Assembly (NCBI RefSeq): GCF_001429025.1 | Contig: NZ_LMHT01000022.1 | Location: 62,001 to 126,000, forward strand | Length of the DNA: 64,000 nucleotides | Direction: 5' to 3' | Origin: Phenylobacterium sp. Root700 | GTDB lineage: Bacteria; Pseudomonadota; Alphaproteobacteria; Caulobacterales; Caulobacteraceae | Shown: positions 17,453-26,319 of the stretch, in pieces | How the letters are laid out: each line of letters opens with the position of its first letter | Position numbering within the stretch: position 1 is the first letter of the stretch | Notes under the pieces: model-generated | Told to the model about the DNA's origin: nothing | Databases searched by the model: none | Seen by the model: only the letters and a program-made list of their open reading frames with translations | Position numbers and translations under genes: made by a program

Positions 17453-18421
17453 TTGATCACCTTCCGCGCCATGTCGATCCGCCAGAGAATCCGTCAGTTG
17501 CGAGAGATCGATTGGGACCCGTCACATTGGGCGCGGCTCATTCTGATCATCACCGGACGGGCCTTGAGCCGGCTCTGGGGCCGCGACGTCATGCTTTATG
17601 TGGGCGGCGTCTCGTTCTTCGTCATGCTCGCGGTGTTTCCCGCCCTGGCGATCAGCATCGGGATCTACAGCCTGCTGGCTGATCCCAGCACAGCAGCGCA
17701 TCAGGCCGAGATGTTGGCGCGGCTGATGCCGGCCGGCGCCCAGAGTCTGTTCCAGGCCGAGCTGGAGCGCTTGGCCCACGCCCCGTTCCAGGCGATCTCG
17801 ACCCAGAGCATGGTTGCGCTGGTGGTCGGCGGATACGCGGCCCATCGCGGCTTCAAGGCCTTGCTCGCCGGCTTGTCGTTCATCCATGACGACGAGGCGC
17901 CGCGTGGCTTCCTGGGGTTCAATCTCCTGGCGCTGGGGGTGCTGATCGCAGCGTTCGCGATGATGGCGTTCTTCTCCACCATCTTCTTCTATTTCCGGTT
18001 CGTCGCCGCGGCGTTCGGACTCAAGCCGCTGGCCGGCGTGTCCTGGCTCTATAGCGAGTGGACCTGGGCGAGCCTTGGCCTGACCTTCGCCATGAGCCTG
18101 ATCTACCGCTTCGCCATGTCCAGCCGACCGGTCGACTGGCGCGCCTCGATCCTAGGCGGGGCGTCGGCGGCGATCCTTTGCCTGTTCGTGTCCTGGGCCA
18201 GCGCCTTCTATGTCGAACAGATCGCCCACCTGGGCGCGACCTACGGCTCGGTGGCCGCTGTCGTCATCTTCCTGATCTGGCTGTCGTGGAGCGTAAACGC
18301 GGTGTTCTTCGGCGGGGCCTTCGCCACCGAGATCGAGATCGTCCTGAACGAGCGGCGGTCGTTGCCGCTGCTGGACGATCAGCGAGAGAAACCTAAGCTG
18401 GTTTCCCGATCAGAAAACTGA
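17453..18421 (+). CDS. YihY/BrkB family inner-membrane protein
   Basis: 322 residues from TTG 17453, with GGGAGG 5 nt upstream; an in-frame ATG at 17471 is the alternative. About six membrane segments. Family landmarks include RLWGRDVMLYVGGVSFFVMLAVFPAL, where YihY proteins have A-aSLAYyTllSLaPll, and GATYGSVAAVVIFLIWLSWSV near the C-terminus. The function of the family is unsettled; despite the old name it is not an RNase. It converges on and overlaps the tusA-like gene by 29 bp. Confidence 0.85.
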   Translation: MITFRAMSIRQRIRQLREIDWDPSHWARLILIITGRALSRLWGRDVMLYVGGVSFFVMLAVFPALAISIGIYSLLADPSTAAHQAEMLARLMPAGAQSLFQAELERLAHAPFQAISTQSMVALVVGGYAAHRGFKALLAGLSFIHDDEAPRGFLGFNLLALGVLIAAFAMMAFFSTIFFYFRFVAAAFGLKPLAGVSWLYSEWTWASLGLTFAMSLIYRFAMSSRPVDWRASILGGASAAILCLFVSWASAFYVEQIAHLGATYGSVAAVVIFLIWLSWSVNAVFFGGAFATEIEIVLNERRSLPLLDDQREKPKLVSRSEN

Positions 18422-18626
18422 GCACGCCGTCGTCCTCGGCGACATCGAGCACCTCGAAACCACCACTGGCGGCGAAGTGTGGCACGTCGATCCGCGCCAG
18501 CGGGTCGTCGGCATAGAGACGGACCAAGGCGCCCGAGGGGGCGTTTTCCAACGCGCGCCGCAAGCGAAGGGTCGGCACCGGGCAGCGGTGACCGCGGGCG
18601 TCCACGGTGATTTCAGTCGAAGGCAT
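18393..18626 (-). CDS. TusA/SirA-family sulfur carrier protein
   Basis: 77 residues from ATG 18626, chosen because the family begins just before ITVDARGHRCPVP. The Cys-Pro-x-Pro motif (RCPVP) provides the persulfide-carrying cysteine. The rest forms the small beta-alpha-beta fold (LRLRRALENAP, IDVPHFAASGGFEVL). These proteins relay sulfur for tRNA 2-thiolation, molybdenum cofactor or other sulfur trafficking. The 3' end overlaps the convergent yihY-like gene. Confidence 0.85.
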   Translation of the reverse strand: MPSTEITVDARGHRCPVPTLRLRRALENAPSGALVRLYADDPLARIDVPHFAASGGFEVLDVAEDDGVLSFLIGKPA

Positions 18627-18676
18627 GCCTGCGGCCATACAGGTTCGAAGCCCTAAACCCAAGCGTGGCCTTCGTC

Positions 18677-20092
18677 CTAAACCGGCCAAGCGGCCGGGTG
18701 ACTGCCCAGCGGCATGGTCGGCCGCGCCCAGCCGACTGGGGTCGCCGACATCGACACCGGCGCGCGCAGGTGGCGAACAGGCCCGAAACCAGAGTCGGAG
18801 TCGATCCGCCAGCCGTCGATCTCCTGGGGCGACAGGGGCTGAACTTCGCTCAAGGCCTCAACTGTTTTGAGCCCGAGCCCGCGCACCCAGACCCCGGTCT
18901 GGGCCAGGGAAACCCGGACCAGATAGCTCCCGCCGAAGCGGGCGCGGCGATCCAGCGCGACCATGGTTCCGAAGGCGGCGAGGAAGCCGGTCGTGTAGTC
19001 GGTGACAGCGCCGGGCTGAAGTTGCGGTCCTCTAGCCCCGCCGTGAATATCGGCCATGCCGGTCACGGTCTGGGCCAGTTGCTCCCAGCCGGGACGCTGG
19101 CTCCAAGGGCCTTCATGACCGTAGGCGTTGATCGAGGTGTAGATGATCCCGGGCCGCAGCCGAGCGAGGTCCAGCGGTCCCAGGCCCATGCGTTCGAGAG
19201 CTCCGGCCCTGTAGCCCTGACTGAACACGTCGCACTCGGCGATCAGGGCCTTGAGGCGGGTCAGCTCGGCCGGATCGGTTAGATCCAGCCAGGTCGATAG
19301 CTTGCCGTGGTTGACGTCGCTGATGAAGTACTCGGTCGCCGGCAGCTTTGGCGAGGCCACGTAGAGAACGTCAGCGCCGTGCTGAGCCAGGGTCCGGCCG
19401 CAGGTCGGGCCGGCCAGGACGCGGGTCAGGTCCAAGGCCCGGACACCCGAAAGCGGCTGGTCGCCGTGGGCGGGCAGGGGCATCGGCGGGCCTTCGGCGA
19501 TCTTGATCACCTCGACGACCGGCCGCGAGGCCAGGATCTGGCCCTGTTCCGAGGCGTCCCATTCATCGGCCGTGCGGACCATGGCGCCGCACACGCCGGC
19601 GTCGACGATGGCCTTCTCCAGGTCCAGCGCGTTCCAGGTCAGGACGTTGGCGGCGACCGCCGCGTTGTCGGCGGGTGAGCCGATCAACTTCAGCAGCTTG
19701 GCGGTGCTGGCCGGGAAGCTCGGGTGCAGGAACACCGCGCGGCCGTCCTTGGTCGGGAAGAAGCCCTGGCCAAGAATCGCCGGAGCCCCGCCGAGTTCCC
19801 CGGGGAGCGGGGGCGGCGCCCGCGACGCATCGGTGAAGTTCTGGAACGCGAAACTGAGAAGGGCCGCGCCCGCTTCGCGCGTGGAGACCGTGACGTCCTG
19901 CGTCTGGCCGGTGCGCTGGGTCCAAAGGTCGGCGGCCATGGCGCCGGTCGCGGCGAGGGCGGCGGCGGCGGCGGCTTCGGCGTGAAACCGGGTCTTCAAT
20001 CCGGCCGCCTCCTCGGTGATCGCGACGGACGCTGAGGGCGCCTTGCCCGCTATCCGCATCAGTTGCGCGAACGCATCAGTCGCCGCCGTCAT
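18677..20092 (-). CDS. Class III CoA transferase with circularly permuted domain order
   Basis: 471 residues from ATG 20092. CaiB-family proteins normally start with PLSGvrvlDLtrvlAGP and put the RTGqGq...vSl and FxTkDG segments later. Here the order is reversed: TGQTQDVTVS near residue 61 and FFPTKDGRAVFLHPSF near 111 come first. PLSGVRALDLTRVLAGP starts at 213, followed by YGHEGPWSQRPGWEQLAQ. The putative catalytic Asp is in VTDYTTG (Asp365). Catalytic elements are kept, so it is probably active; the substrate is unknown. Confidence 0.75.
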   Translation of the reverse strand: MTAATDAFAQLMRIAGKAPSASVAITEEAAGLKTRFHAEAAAAAALAATGAMAADLWTQRTGQTQDVTVSTREAGAALLSFAFQNFTDASRAPPPLPGELGGAPAILGQGFFPTKDGRAVFLHPSFPASTAKLLKLIGSPADNAAVAANVLTWNALDLEKAIVDAGVCGAMVRTADEWDASEQGQILASRPVVEVIKIAEGPPMPLPAHGDQPLSGVRALDLTRVLAGPTCGRTLAQHGADVLYVASPKLPATEYFISDVNHGKLSTWLDLTDPAELTRLKALIAECDVFSQGYRAGALERMGLGPLDLARLRPGIIYTSINAYGHEGPWSQRPGWEQLAQTVTGMADIHGGARGPQLQPGAVTDYTTGFLAAFGTMVALDRRARFGGSYLVRVSLAQTGVWVRGLGLKTVEALSEVQPLSPQEIDGWRIDSDSGFGPVRHLRAPVSMSATPVGWARPTMPLGSHPAAWPV

Positions 20093-20226
20093 CGAGATCC
20101 CCACCCTGGTCTTTTGACCATTATGGAAGGTGTCGCGCGGCGGTGGCAACAGGGACCACCTGGGCGCCAAGCAGTTGGAAAGACGTGTAAACCAGGGCGA
20201 AACAACTTCCCCGCTATGCTCGATGG

Positions 20227-22764
20227 GTGAAGCGAGCTCGGGGTGGCATGCAGTCTCTGTCGCGCAGGTTCCAGGTCAGCCTGGGGGTGATGTCGCTTGT
20301 CGTCACCGCGCTCGGAACCCTGGGAGCCTTCGTGGTCTTTCAGCGCGAGCTTTCGAGCCGGCAGATCACCTATCTGGCCGACTATGTGCAAGAGCGCAGC
20401 AGCAACGTCGATAAGCGCTTCTCCAACCTCGAGAACCTTCACAAGTCCGCGGCGCACGAACTGGAGCGGCGGGTGAATCAGCTCTCGCCGGCCCAGGTCG
20501 AGCAAATGATGGAGACCTATTATCCGTTGCGGCCGGACGGTACGCGACGGAGCCGACCGGAACATTTTGAAGGCCACCAGACCTCGGCGGGCAAGATCAT
20601 CTATGGGGTCGGCGCCTTCGTTTCGCGGCCGCAAACCGCAACGATGGCGGAGAAGGCGGCGATGGTCGCGGCTTTCGAGATCGTGTCCGACTTCGGTCAG
20701 GCCGCCCGCGGCGACTACGACAACTTCTACTTCGTCACACCCGAGACGCGGCTGGTGATGTTCGGGCCCGATCGGCCCGATCGCCTGATGTTCTATCGCG
20801 AGGAAGCCCCCGCCGACCTTGATGTCGGCAAGGAGGAGATGGCCACCCTGACCACCCCAGGGAATGATCCGGAGCGCTCCACCCGCTGCACCAGCCTGCA
20901 GCGCCTGATCCAGGACAATCACGGCGAGCGTCTGGCGACCGCCTGCATGACGCCGGCCTATGTGAACGGCCAGTATGTGGGCGCGTTCGGATCCTCCATC
21001 GAGCTGACGGGCTTCTTCCTCAACGCCATTCGTCACACCCTGCCTGGCGCATCGAACCTGGTCGTCACGGGGAAGGGGCAGCTTATCGCCTATCCCGGGT
21101 TTGAGACGCGCGGGACCGCGTCGGAAACCACGATCCGCAACTACGAGCAGAACCTGGACGTGAAGGCGCTGGTCCGCGCCATCCGAGCCGACGGCAAGAC
21201 CCACGGCGTGATCCTGAGCCCGTCGGGGAAGGATATCGTCGCCTATGGCAAGCTGACCGGACCCGACTGGTATCTGCTGCTCACCTACCCAAAATCGGCG
21301 GTGACATGGTCGGCGGCGAAGTCGGCCTCGTGGGTCTTGCTGCTGGGCTTGTTGGCCGCCGTCGCCCAGATGCTGATGGTCCTCGCAGTCGCCCGGCGCA
21401 CCATCGTCCAGCCGTTACGGCGACTGGCCGCCTCCTGCGAGCCGGAGGCGTTCGGCGAACGCGACCGCACCGACGTGACCGATATCGAGGCGCGTGACGA
21501 CGAGATCGGCGTGCTGGCCAAGGCGCTGCGAGGTGAGCGCGACAAGGTCGATCAGGTCTTGGCCTCGCTCGAGGACCGAGTCCACGAGCGGACCGCGCAG
21601 TTCGAACGCGCCAACGCCGAGAAGTCGCGGTTCCTGGCCAATATGAGCCACGAACTGCGAACCCCGCTGAACGGGGTGATCGCGATCTCCGAAACCCTGG
21701 CTCAGCAACAGAAGACCCAGCAGAGCCGTGAACTGGCTGAGCTGATCGTGTCGTCCGGCCGGCTGCTGGAACAGGTGCTGACCGACATCCTGGACTTCTC
21801 GAAAATCGAGGCCGGCGAGATTTCGCTCGGCAGCGAGGCGTTCTCGATGCCCGAGGTGGTCGGGCGGATCGCCGAATTGCATCGCGCCTCGGCCGAAACC
21901 AAGGGGCTGGTGCTCGCCTGGAGCGTGGAGGCGGGCGTCGATGGCCGATTCATGGGCGACCCCGTCCGGCTGACACAGGTGCTTTCGAACCTGCTGTCCA
22001 ATGCTGTGAAATTCACGGACGCTGGATCGATCCGGCTGGAGGTCCGAGGCCATGGCCGGGCCGTCCAGTTCACGGTCACCGACACCGGCATCGGTTTCGA
22101 CGACGAGGTGAAGCAGCGACTGTTCCGCCGTTTCGAACAGGCTGACGCCTCGATCCGCCGGCGGTTTGGAGGCACAGGGTTGGGACTGGCGATCAGCCGG
22201 TCGCTGGTCGAATTGATGGGCGGAGGGATCGACGTCGAGTCCGAGGCTGGAATCGGTTCGACCTTCGCCTTCACGCTTCCCCTCGAGCGGGCCGCCGAAG
22301 AGACGGCGGCGCCCGCGCCTTGTCCGACCGAGAGCTTCGACATCACCGGCCGACGGGTGTTGCTGGCGGAAGATCACCCCACCAATCAGAGGGTCGTTCA
22401 GCTGATCCTGCAGTCGGTGGGCGTCGATCCGGTCATCGTGGAGAACGGCGCCCTGGCGTTGGAGGCGCTGCGGGCCGAGCGGTTCGACGTGGTGTTGATG
22501 GATATGCAGATGCCGGAACTCGACGGCCTGTCGGCGACCGCGCTGCTACGAGACTTCGAGCAGGCGCAAGGCTTGACCCGCACCCCGGTGATCATGCTCA
22601 CGGCCAACGCCTTGGATGAACATGTCCGGGCCAGCCACGACGCCGGAGCGGACCAGCATCTGTCCAAACCGATCCGGGCCGGCGCCTTGATCGAGGCGAT
22701 CGTCCAAGCGATCGCTGGCGCTGAACCGAAGGCCGAGGCCTTGAAACCGGCGGTCGGCGGCTGA
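20227..22764 (+). CDS. Hybrid sensor histidine kinase/response regulator
   Basis: 845 residues from GTG 20227; an in-frame ATG at 20248 is an alternative start. Order: TM helix near the N-terminus, a ~310-residue periplasmic Cache-like sensor, a second TM (SWVLLLGLLAAVAQMLMVLA), a coiled linker, HisKA with NMSHELRTPLNG (His475), HATPase with NLLSNAVKF, DTGIGF and GGTGLGLAIS, then a receiver domain with phospho-acceptor Asp759 in LMDMQMPELDG and the conserved Lys in HLSKPI. The signal is unknown. No partner regulator is adjacent; output may pass through a phosphotransfer protein. Confidence 0.93.
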   Translation: MKRARGGMQSLSRRFQVSLGVMSLVVTALGTLGAFVVFQRELSSRQITYLADYVQERSSNVDKRFSNLENLHKSAAHELERRVNQLSPAQVEQMMETYYPLRPDGTRRSRPEHFEGHQTSAGKIIYGVGAFVSRPQTATMAEKAAMVAAFEIVSDFGQAARGDYDNFYFVTPETRLVMFGPDRPDRLMFYREEAPADLDVGKEEMATLTTPGNDPERSTRCTSLQRLIQDNHGERLATACMTPAYVNGQYVGAFGSSIELTGFFLNAIRHTLPGASNLVVTGKGQLIAYPGFETRGTASETTIRNYEQNLDVKALVRAIRADGKTHGVILSPSGKDIVAYGKLTGPDWYLLLTYPKSAVTWSAAKSASWVLLLGLLAAVAQMLMVLAVARRTIVQPLRRLAASCEPEAFGERDRTDVTDIEARDDEIGVLAKALRGERDKVDQVLASLEDRVHERTAQFERANAEKSRFLANMSHELRTPLNGVIAISETLAQQQKTQQSRELAELIVSSGRLLEQVLTDILDFSKIEAGEISLGSEAFSMPEVVGRIAELHRASAETKGLVLAWSVEAGVDGRFMGDPVRLTQVLSNLLSNAVKFTDAGSIRLEVRGHGRAVQFTVTDTGIGFDDEVKQRLFRRFEQADASIRRRFGGTGLGLAISRSLVELMGGGIDVESEAGIGSTFAFTLPLERAAEETAAPAPCPTESFDITGRRVLLAEDHPTNQRVVQLILQSVGVDPVIVENGALALEALRAERFDVVLMDMQMPELDGLSATALLRDFEQAQGLTRTPVIMLTANALDEHVRASHDAGADQHLSKPIRAGALIEAIVQAIAGAEPKAEALKPAVGG

Positions 22765-22814
22765 CGCGAGGCTGTTGCGCGGCTACAAGCGGCGTGGCGA
22801 TTGCGGAGGATGTA

Positions 22815-23426
22815 GTGACCATCATCACCACGACCGAACAACTGGAAGCCCTTTACGGCGTTCCGGGCGAGGCCTCGACGGTCAAGGAGACCGACCAGAT
22901 CACGCCGGAATATCGCGCGCTGATGGACGCTTCGCCGTTCGTGGCCCTGGCCACGGCCGGGCCGGAGGGCCTGGACTGCTCGCCGCGCGGCGACGCCGGG
23001 CAGGCGGTGAGGGTGGTCGACGAACGGACCCTGATGATGCCCGACCGGCGCGGCAACAACCGCTGCGACTCGCTGCGCAACATCGTGCGTGACCCGCGTG
23101 TCGCCTTGCTCTTCCTGATCCCCGGCTCGGGGACGACCTTGCGCGTCTATGGAACGGCCCAGCTATCGGTGGACCCCGAGCTGCTGACCTCGTTCGCGGT
23201 CAAGGGCCAGGCGCCGCGCTCCGTCATCGTGATCACGATCCAGAGCATCTATTTCCAATGCGCCCGGGCCATCGTGCGCTCGGAACTGTGGAACCCGGAA
23301 CGTCATGTCGATCCGGCGACCCTGCCGACGCCAGGGGACATCCTGGCCTCGATGAGCCAGGCGCGGGTCGGGGGACGGGCCTATGACGAGGAATGGCCCG
23401 AACGCGCCGCCAAGACCATGTGGTGA
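22815..23426 (+). CDS. PPOX-type FMN-binding flavoprotein
   Basis: 203 residues from GTG 22815, with GGAGGA 4 nt upstream; an earlier GTG at 22794 lacks such a site. Split-barrel fold of the pyridoxamine-phosphate oxidase superfamily: ASPFVALATAGPEGLDCSPRGD and MMPDRRGNNRCDSLRNI match the MSMEG_1061-like subgroup. Members bind FMN or F420 and reduce small molecules; the true substrate here is unknown. The sequence IYFQCARAIVRS is the usual C-terminal segment. Confidence 0.82.
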   Translation: MTIITTTEQLEALYGVPGEASTVKETDQITPEYRALMDASPFVALATAGPEGLDCSPRGDAGQAVRVVDERTLMMPDRRGNNRCDSLRNIVRDPRVALLFLIPGSGTTLRVYGTAQLSVDPELLTSFAVKGQAPRSVIVITIQSIYFQCARAIVRSELWNPERHVDPATLPTPGDILASMSQARVGGRAYDEEWPERAAKTMW

Positions 23427-23430
23427 GCTT

Positions 23431-24168
23431 CTAGCCCGCGAACACCAGCTCGGCGGTCGCGGCCTGCAGCACCCTATGCGCGCCCGGCTCCAGGTCGTCA
23501 GGCAGGATAAGGCCGCCGATACGGTCGCGATGCAAATCGACCACATGATTGCCCACCGCGGCGAACATGCGCCTGACCTGGTGGTAGCGGCCCTCCTCGA
23601 TGATCAGTCGGGCCTTGGTTTCCGAGAGCGGCTCGAGGATCGCCGGGAGCAGGGGCTTCTCCTCGCTCTCCAGCATCAGAGTCCCGGCGGCGAACACCGC
23701 GCCTTCCTCCCCGGTCAGGGGCCGATCAAGCGTGGCGATGTAGCTCTTGGGCACGTGGCGCTTGGGCGAGATCACTCGGTGCAGGAACCCGCCGTCGTCG
23801 GTGATCAGCAGCAGGCCGGACGTATCCTTGTCCAATCGCCCAACGCTCGACAGCGCAGGGTCGCGAACCCGCCAGCGCGGCGGCAACAGGTCATAGATGC
23901 GACGGCCGGCTTCCTTGTGCGAGCAGACAACGCCGACCGGCTTGTGCAGCATGATGACGACCGGCGGCGGCGGATCGACCGGATGGCCCATGATCGTCAT
24001 CCGAACCGGCAAGTCGGGGCCGATAGCGATCCGCGCATTGGCGTCGGTGAGTTCGACCCCGTCGAGGGTCACCTCGCCGGCGGCGACCAGACCGTGCATC
24101 TCCTTGCGACTGCCGTAGCCCAGATTGGCCAGCAGACGGTCCAGGCGCATGGTCGGGGTCTTGCTCAT
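23431..24168 (-). CDS. rsuA: RsuA-family pseudouridine synthase
   Basis: Isomerises uridine in rRNA; the RsuA type targets U516 of 16S rRNA. 245 residues: N-terminal S4 RNA-binding domain (MRLDRLLANLGYGSRKEM), then the catalytic core with the Asp motif SVGRLDKDTSGLLL and the ending EGRYHQVRRM. The four-base overlap with rsmC upstream (ATGA) couples two ribosome-modifying enzymes. Length fits RsuA better than RluB/E, but the target position is inferred. Confidence 0.85.
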   Translation of the reverse strand: MSKTPTMRLDRLLANLGYGSRKEMHGLVAAGEVTLDGVELTDANARIAIGPDLPVRMTIMGHPVDPPPPVVIMLHKPVGVVCSHKEAGRRIYDLLPPRWRVRDPALSSVGRLDKDTSGLLLITDDGGFLHRVISPKRHVPKSYIATLDRPLTGEEGAVFAAGTLMLESEEKPLLPAILEPLSETKARLIIEEGRYHQVRRMFAAVGNHVVDLHRDRIGGLILPDDLEPGAHRVLQAATAELVFAG

Positions 24169-25094
24169 CGTCGCGCCTCATAGACCTTGAAGCCGCTGGC
24201 GTCCGCCACCGGTTTCACAACCTTGAACACTTCGCCAAGCACCGCCTCATAGGGCAGATGGCGATTGGCGGTCAGCCAGAGCGAGCCGCCCTTGCGCAAA
24301 GAGCTTGAAGCGGCCCGGATAAAGGCCTGGCCCAGCGCACGGTCCTCGGCGCCGCCGTCGTGGAACGGCGGGTTCATCACCACGAAGTCAAGGTCAGCGA
24401 GGGTGGCGGAGGCGCCCCGGACGTCGGCCCATTCGAGCGAGACGCGGGGATCCTGGACGTTGCGTTTCACGCAGTCGACCGCCCGACGATCCAGTTCGAT
24501 GAGCTTGAGGCTGGTGACCTCAGGATAACTCAACACCTTTTGCGACAGCCAACCGATCCCGCATCCGAGGTCCGCGCCTCGGCCTTTCAGTTTCGGAAGG
24601 TGCTTGATCAGCAGTTCGCTGCCGGGGTCGAGCCGCTCCCAGCTGAACACGCCGGGCTGGGACCAGAGGCCCGAGGCCAGCTGCCGTGGCGCGCCATCAG
24701 CGATGGCCTGCTCCAGCCCTACCAACGCCGCCGGCCGCTCGACCGAACAGATGCGATGATGGCGGCGCGAAACCTCAGCGACCTCGCAGCCGAAGCCTTC
24801 CAGCGTACGCTTCAGACGCAAGCCGCCACGATCCTTGGGGGCCGCAGCGGTCAGGGTCCCGCCCGGCGTCAGGACCCGCAGGGCCTGGGCCACGACAAAG
24901 CGCGCCTCGACCGCGCCTGGCGGAACCAGCAACGCAACCTCGTCCAGCGAGGCGTCCGCGAGTTGGGCCAGATCGTCCGAGCCGGGGATCAGCGGCGATA
25001 GCTGCCGAGCTCCCTTAGGCGTCTCGATGACGTCGGCGGGCGGGTTTCCATAGACTGCAGTAGGCAAGGGGCAGGTCCGAACGGCGAATCTCAA
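24165..25094 (-). CDS. rsmC: RsmC-like 16S rRNA guanine-N2 methyltransferase
   Basis: 309 residues with a duplicated MTase layout: a degenerate N-terminal half and a C-terminal Rossmann domain with GADLGCGIGWLSQ (SAM) and VMNPPFHDGGAEDRALG, the NPPFH motif of base-N2/N6 methyltransferases. RsmC makes m2G1207 in 16S rRNA. The start is taken as TTG 25094 just behind AGGAGAGG; the spacing is short, so the exact start is unsure. Operon with rsuA. Confidence 0.8.
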   Translation of the reverse strand: MRFAVRTCPLPTAVYGNPPADVIETPKGARQLSPLIPGSDDLAQLADASLDEVALLVPPGAVEARFVVAQALRVLTPGGTLTAAAPKDRGGLRLKRTLEGFGCEVAEVSRRHHRICSVERPAALVGLEQAIADGAPRQLASGLWSQPGVFSWERLDPGSELLIKHLPKLKGRGADLGCGIGWLSQKVLSYPEVTSLKLIELDRRAVDCVKRNVQDPRVSLEWADVRGASATLADLDFVVMNPPFHDGGAEDRALGQAFIRAASSSLRKGGSLWLTANRHLPYEAVLGEVFKVVKPVADASGFKVYEARR

Positions 25095-25194
25095 ACCTCT
25101 CCTTTAGGCTATTGGGCCGCCTGGCGCCTCGCTCCGTCGCAATCAGACATGCAAGTTGAGTTGGCCCGTGATGTGCGAAGCCTAGGGTCTGGCG

Positions 25195-25989
25195 ATGGCG
25201 AACGTTCACTCCACCGCGGTCATCGCACCTAGCGCGTCTATTCATGAGACCAGCGAGGTCGGACCCTACGCCGTCATCGGTCCGCAGGTTCGTCTAGGGC
25301 CTGGGAATGTGGTGGGGCCGCATGTGGTGATCGAGGGCGACACCGAGATCGGGGCCGACAACCGTTTCTTGGCGTCCTGCTCGATCGGCGCCAGTCCGCA
25401 GATCACCGGGCGGAGCGGCCACGTCGGGCGCCTGATGATCGGCGATGGCAATGTCTTCCGGGAGTTTGTCACCGTCCACGCAGGCGGCGAGGGTGTCACC
25501 GTCCTGGGTTGCCGCAATCTGATCATGGCGACGGCTCACGTGGCTCATGATTGCCGGCTAGGCGACGACATCGTCCTCGCGAACGGCGCGACCCTGGGCG
25601 GTCATGTGCAGATCGAGGACGCGGCCCAGGTCAGCGGGCTCTGCGCCATCCATCAGCATGTGCGAATCGGAACCAACGCCTTCGTGGCGGGTGGCTCAAT
25701 CGTCACGCAGGACGTGGCCCCCTATTGCCTGGTGCAGGGCGATCGAGCGCGCCTGGTCTCGCTGAACCTGGTGGGGTTGAAGCGGGCAGGGCTGTCGACG
25801 ATCGAAGTGGCCGCCTTGAAGCGGGTCTATCGGGCGCTGTTTCGTGGGCCTGGTTCAATGGCCCAGCGGATCGCCGCCCTGGACGCCAGCGCGCCCGATC
25901 AGCGCGCGCGTCGCCTTCTGACGTTCCTGCGGACCAGCGAGCGCGGGGTCATCACGACACCGCGCCGGAGCTTTGCAACTGCGGCCTAA
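25195..25989 (+). CDS. lpxA: LpxA-type acyl-ACP--UDP-sugar O-acyltransferase, isolated from the lpx cluster
   Basis: 264 residues of left-handed parallel beta-helix hexapeptide repeats followed by a helical C-terminus. The LpxA landmarks are present: FREFVTVHAG, MATAHVAHDC carrying the catalytic His, and AGGSIVTQDVAPYCLVQGDRA. LpxA transfers a 3-hydroxyacyl chain to UDP-GlcNAc as the first step of lipid A synthesis. No lpxD, fabZ, lpxI or lpxB is nearby, so this is either a relocated lpxA or a paralogue with another sugar or chain preference. The symbol is given for family, not proven role. Confidence 0.75.
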   Translation: MANVHSTAVIAPSASIHETSEVGPYAVIGPQVRLGPGNVVGPHVVIEGDTEIGADNRFLASCSIGASPQITGRSGHVGRLMIGDGNVFREFVTVHAGGEGVTVLGCRNLIMATAHVAHDCRLGDDIVLANGATLGGHVQIEDAAQVSGLCAIHQHVRIGTNAFVAGGSIVTQDVAPYCLVQGDRARLVSLNLVGLKRAGLSTIEVAALKRVYRALFRGPGSMAQRIAALDASAPDQRARRLLTFLRTSERGVITTPRRSFATAA

Positions 25990-26046
25990 GGCCCAATCGT
26001 TCACCTTCGGCTTGCCGTTTGTCGCCCGATAGGCGAAGTGACCGCC

Positions 26047-26202
26047 ATGGCCATTGGACGCAGGAGAGTAGATCGGGCGCAACGCTTTCGGGCGCGCCGG
26101 GTCTGGTGGGAACGGCACGGCGCGTTTACGCGGGGCGTGGTCACGGGCGTCGTGTTGTGCGCCGTGGTCATGTGGATCGCGCGGATCGCCGCCACCTTCT
26201 AA
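26047..26202 (+). CDS. Small single-pass membrane protein, 51 residues
   Basis: Short ORF in the gap between the lpxA homologue and the ftsZ-like gene. It starts with a strongly basic stretch (MAIGRRRVDRAQRFRARR) and ends with one hydrophobic helix (GVVTGVVLCAVVMWIARIAA), then a TAA stop. Positively charged N-terminus plus one C-terminal helix predicts N-in topology. The ribosome site (GAAGTGA) is weak. No homology recognised; it could be a spurious ORF. Confidence 0.45.
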   Translation: MAIGRRRVDRAQRFRARRVWWERHGAFTRGVVTGVVLCAVVMWIARIAATF

Positions 26203-26319
26203 GAGCTGGGGATAGGTCGCGGGCCGCCCGGTTCAAACCACATTCCTGTGGAACTGGTCCGCGCTCGGTTGCGGAATCGCAGCCGATCACGACAGGGACA
26301 TACGAGGGATTTTCGGAGC

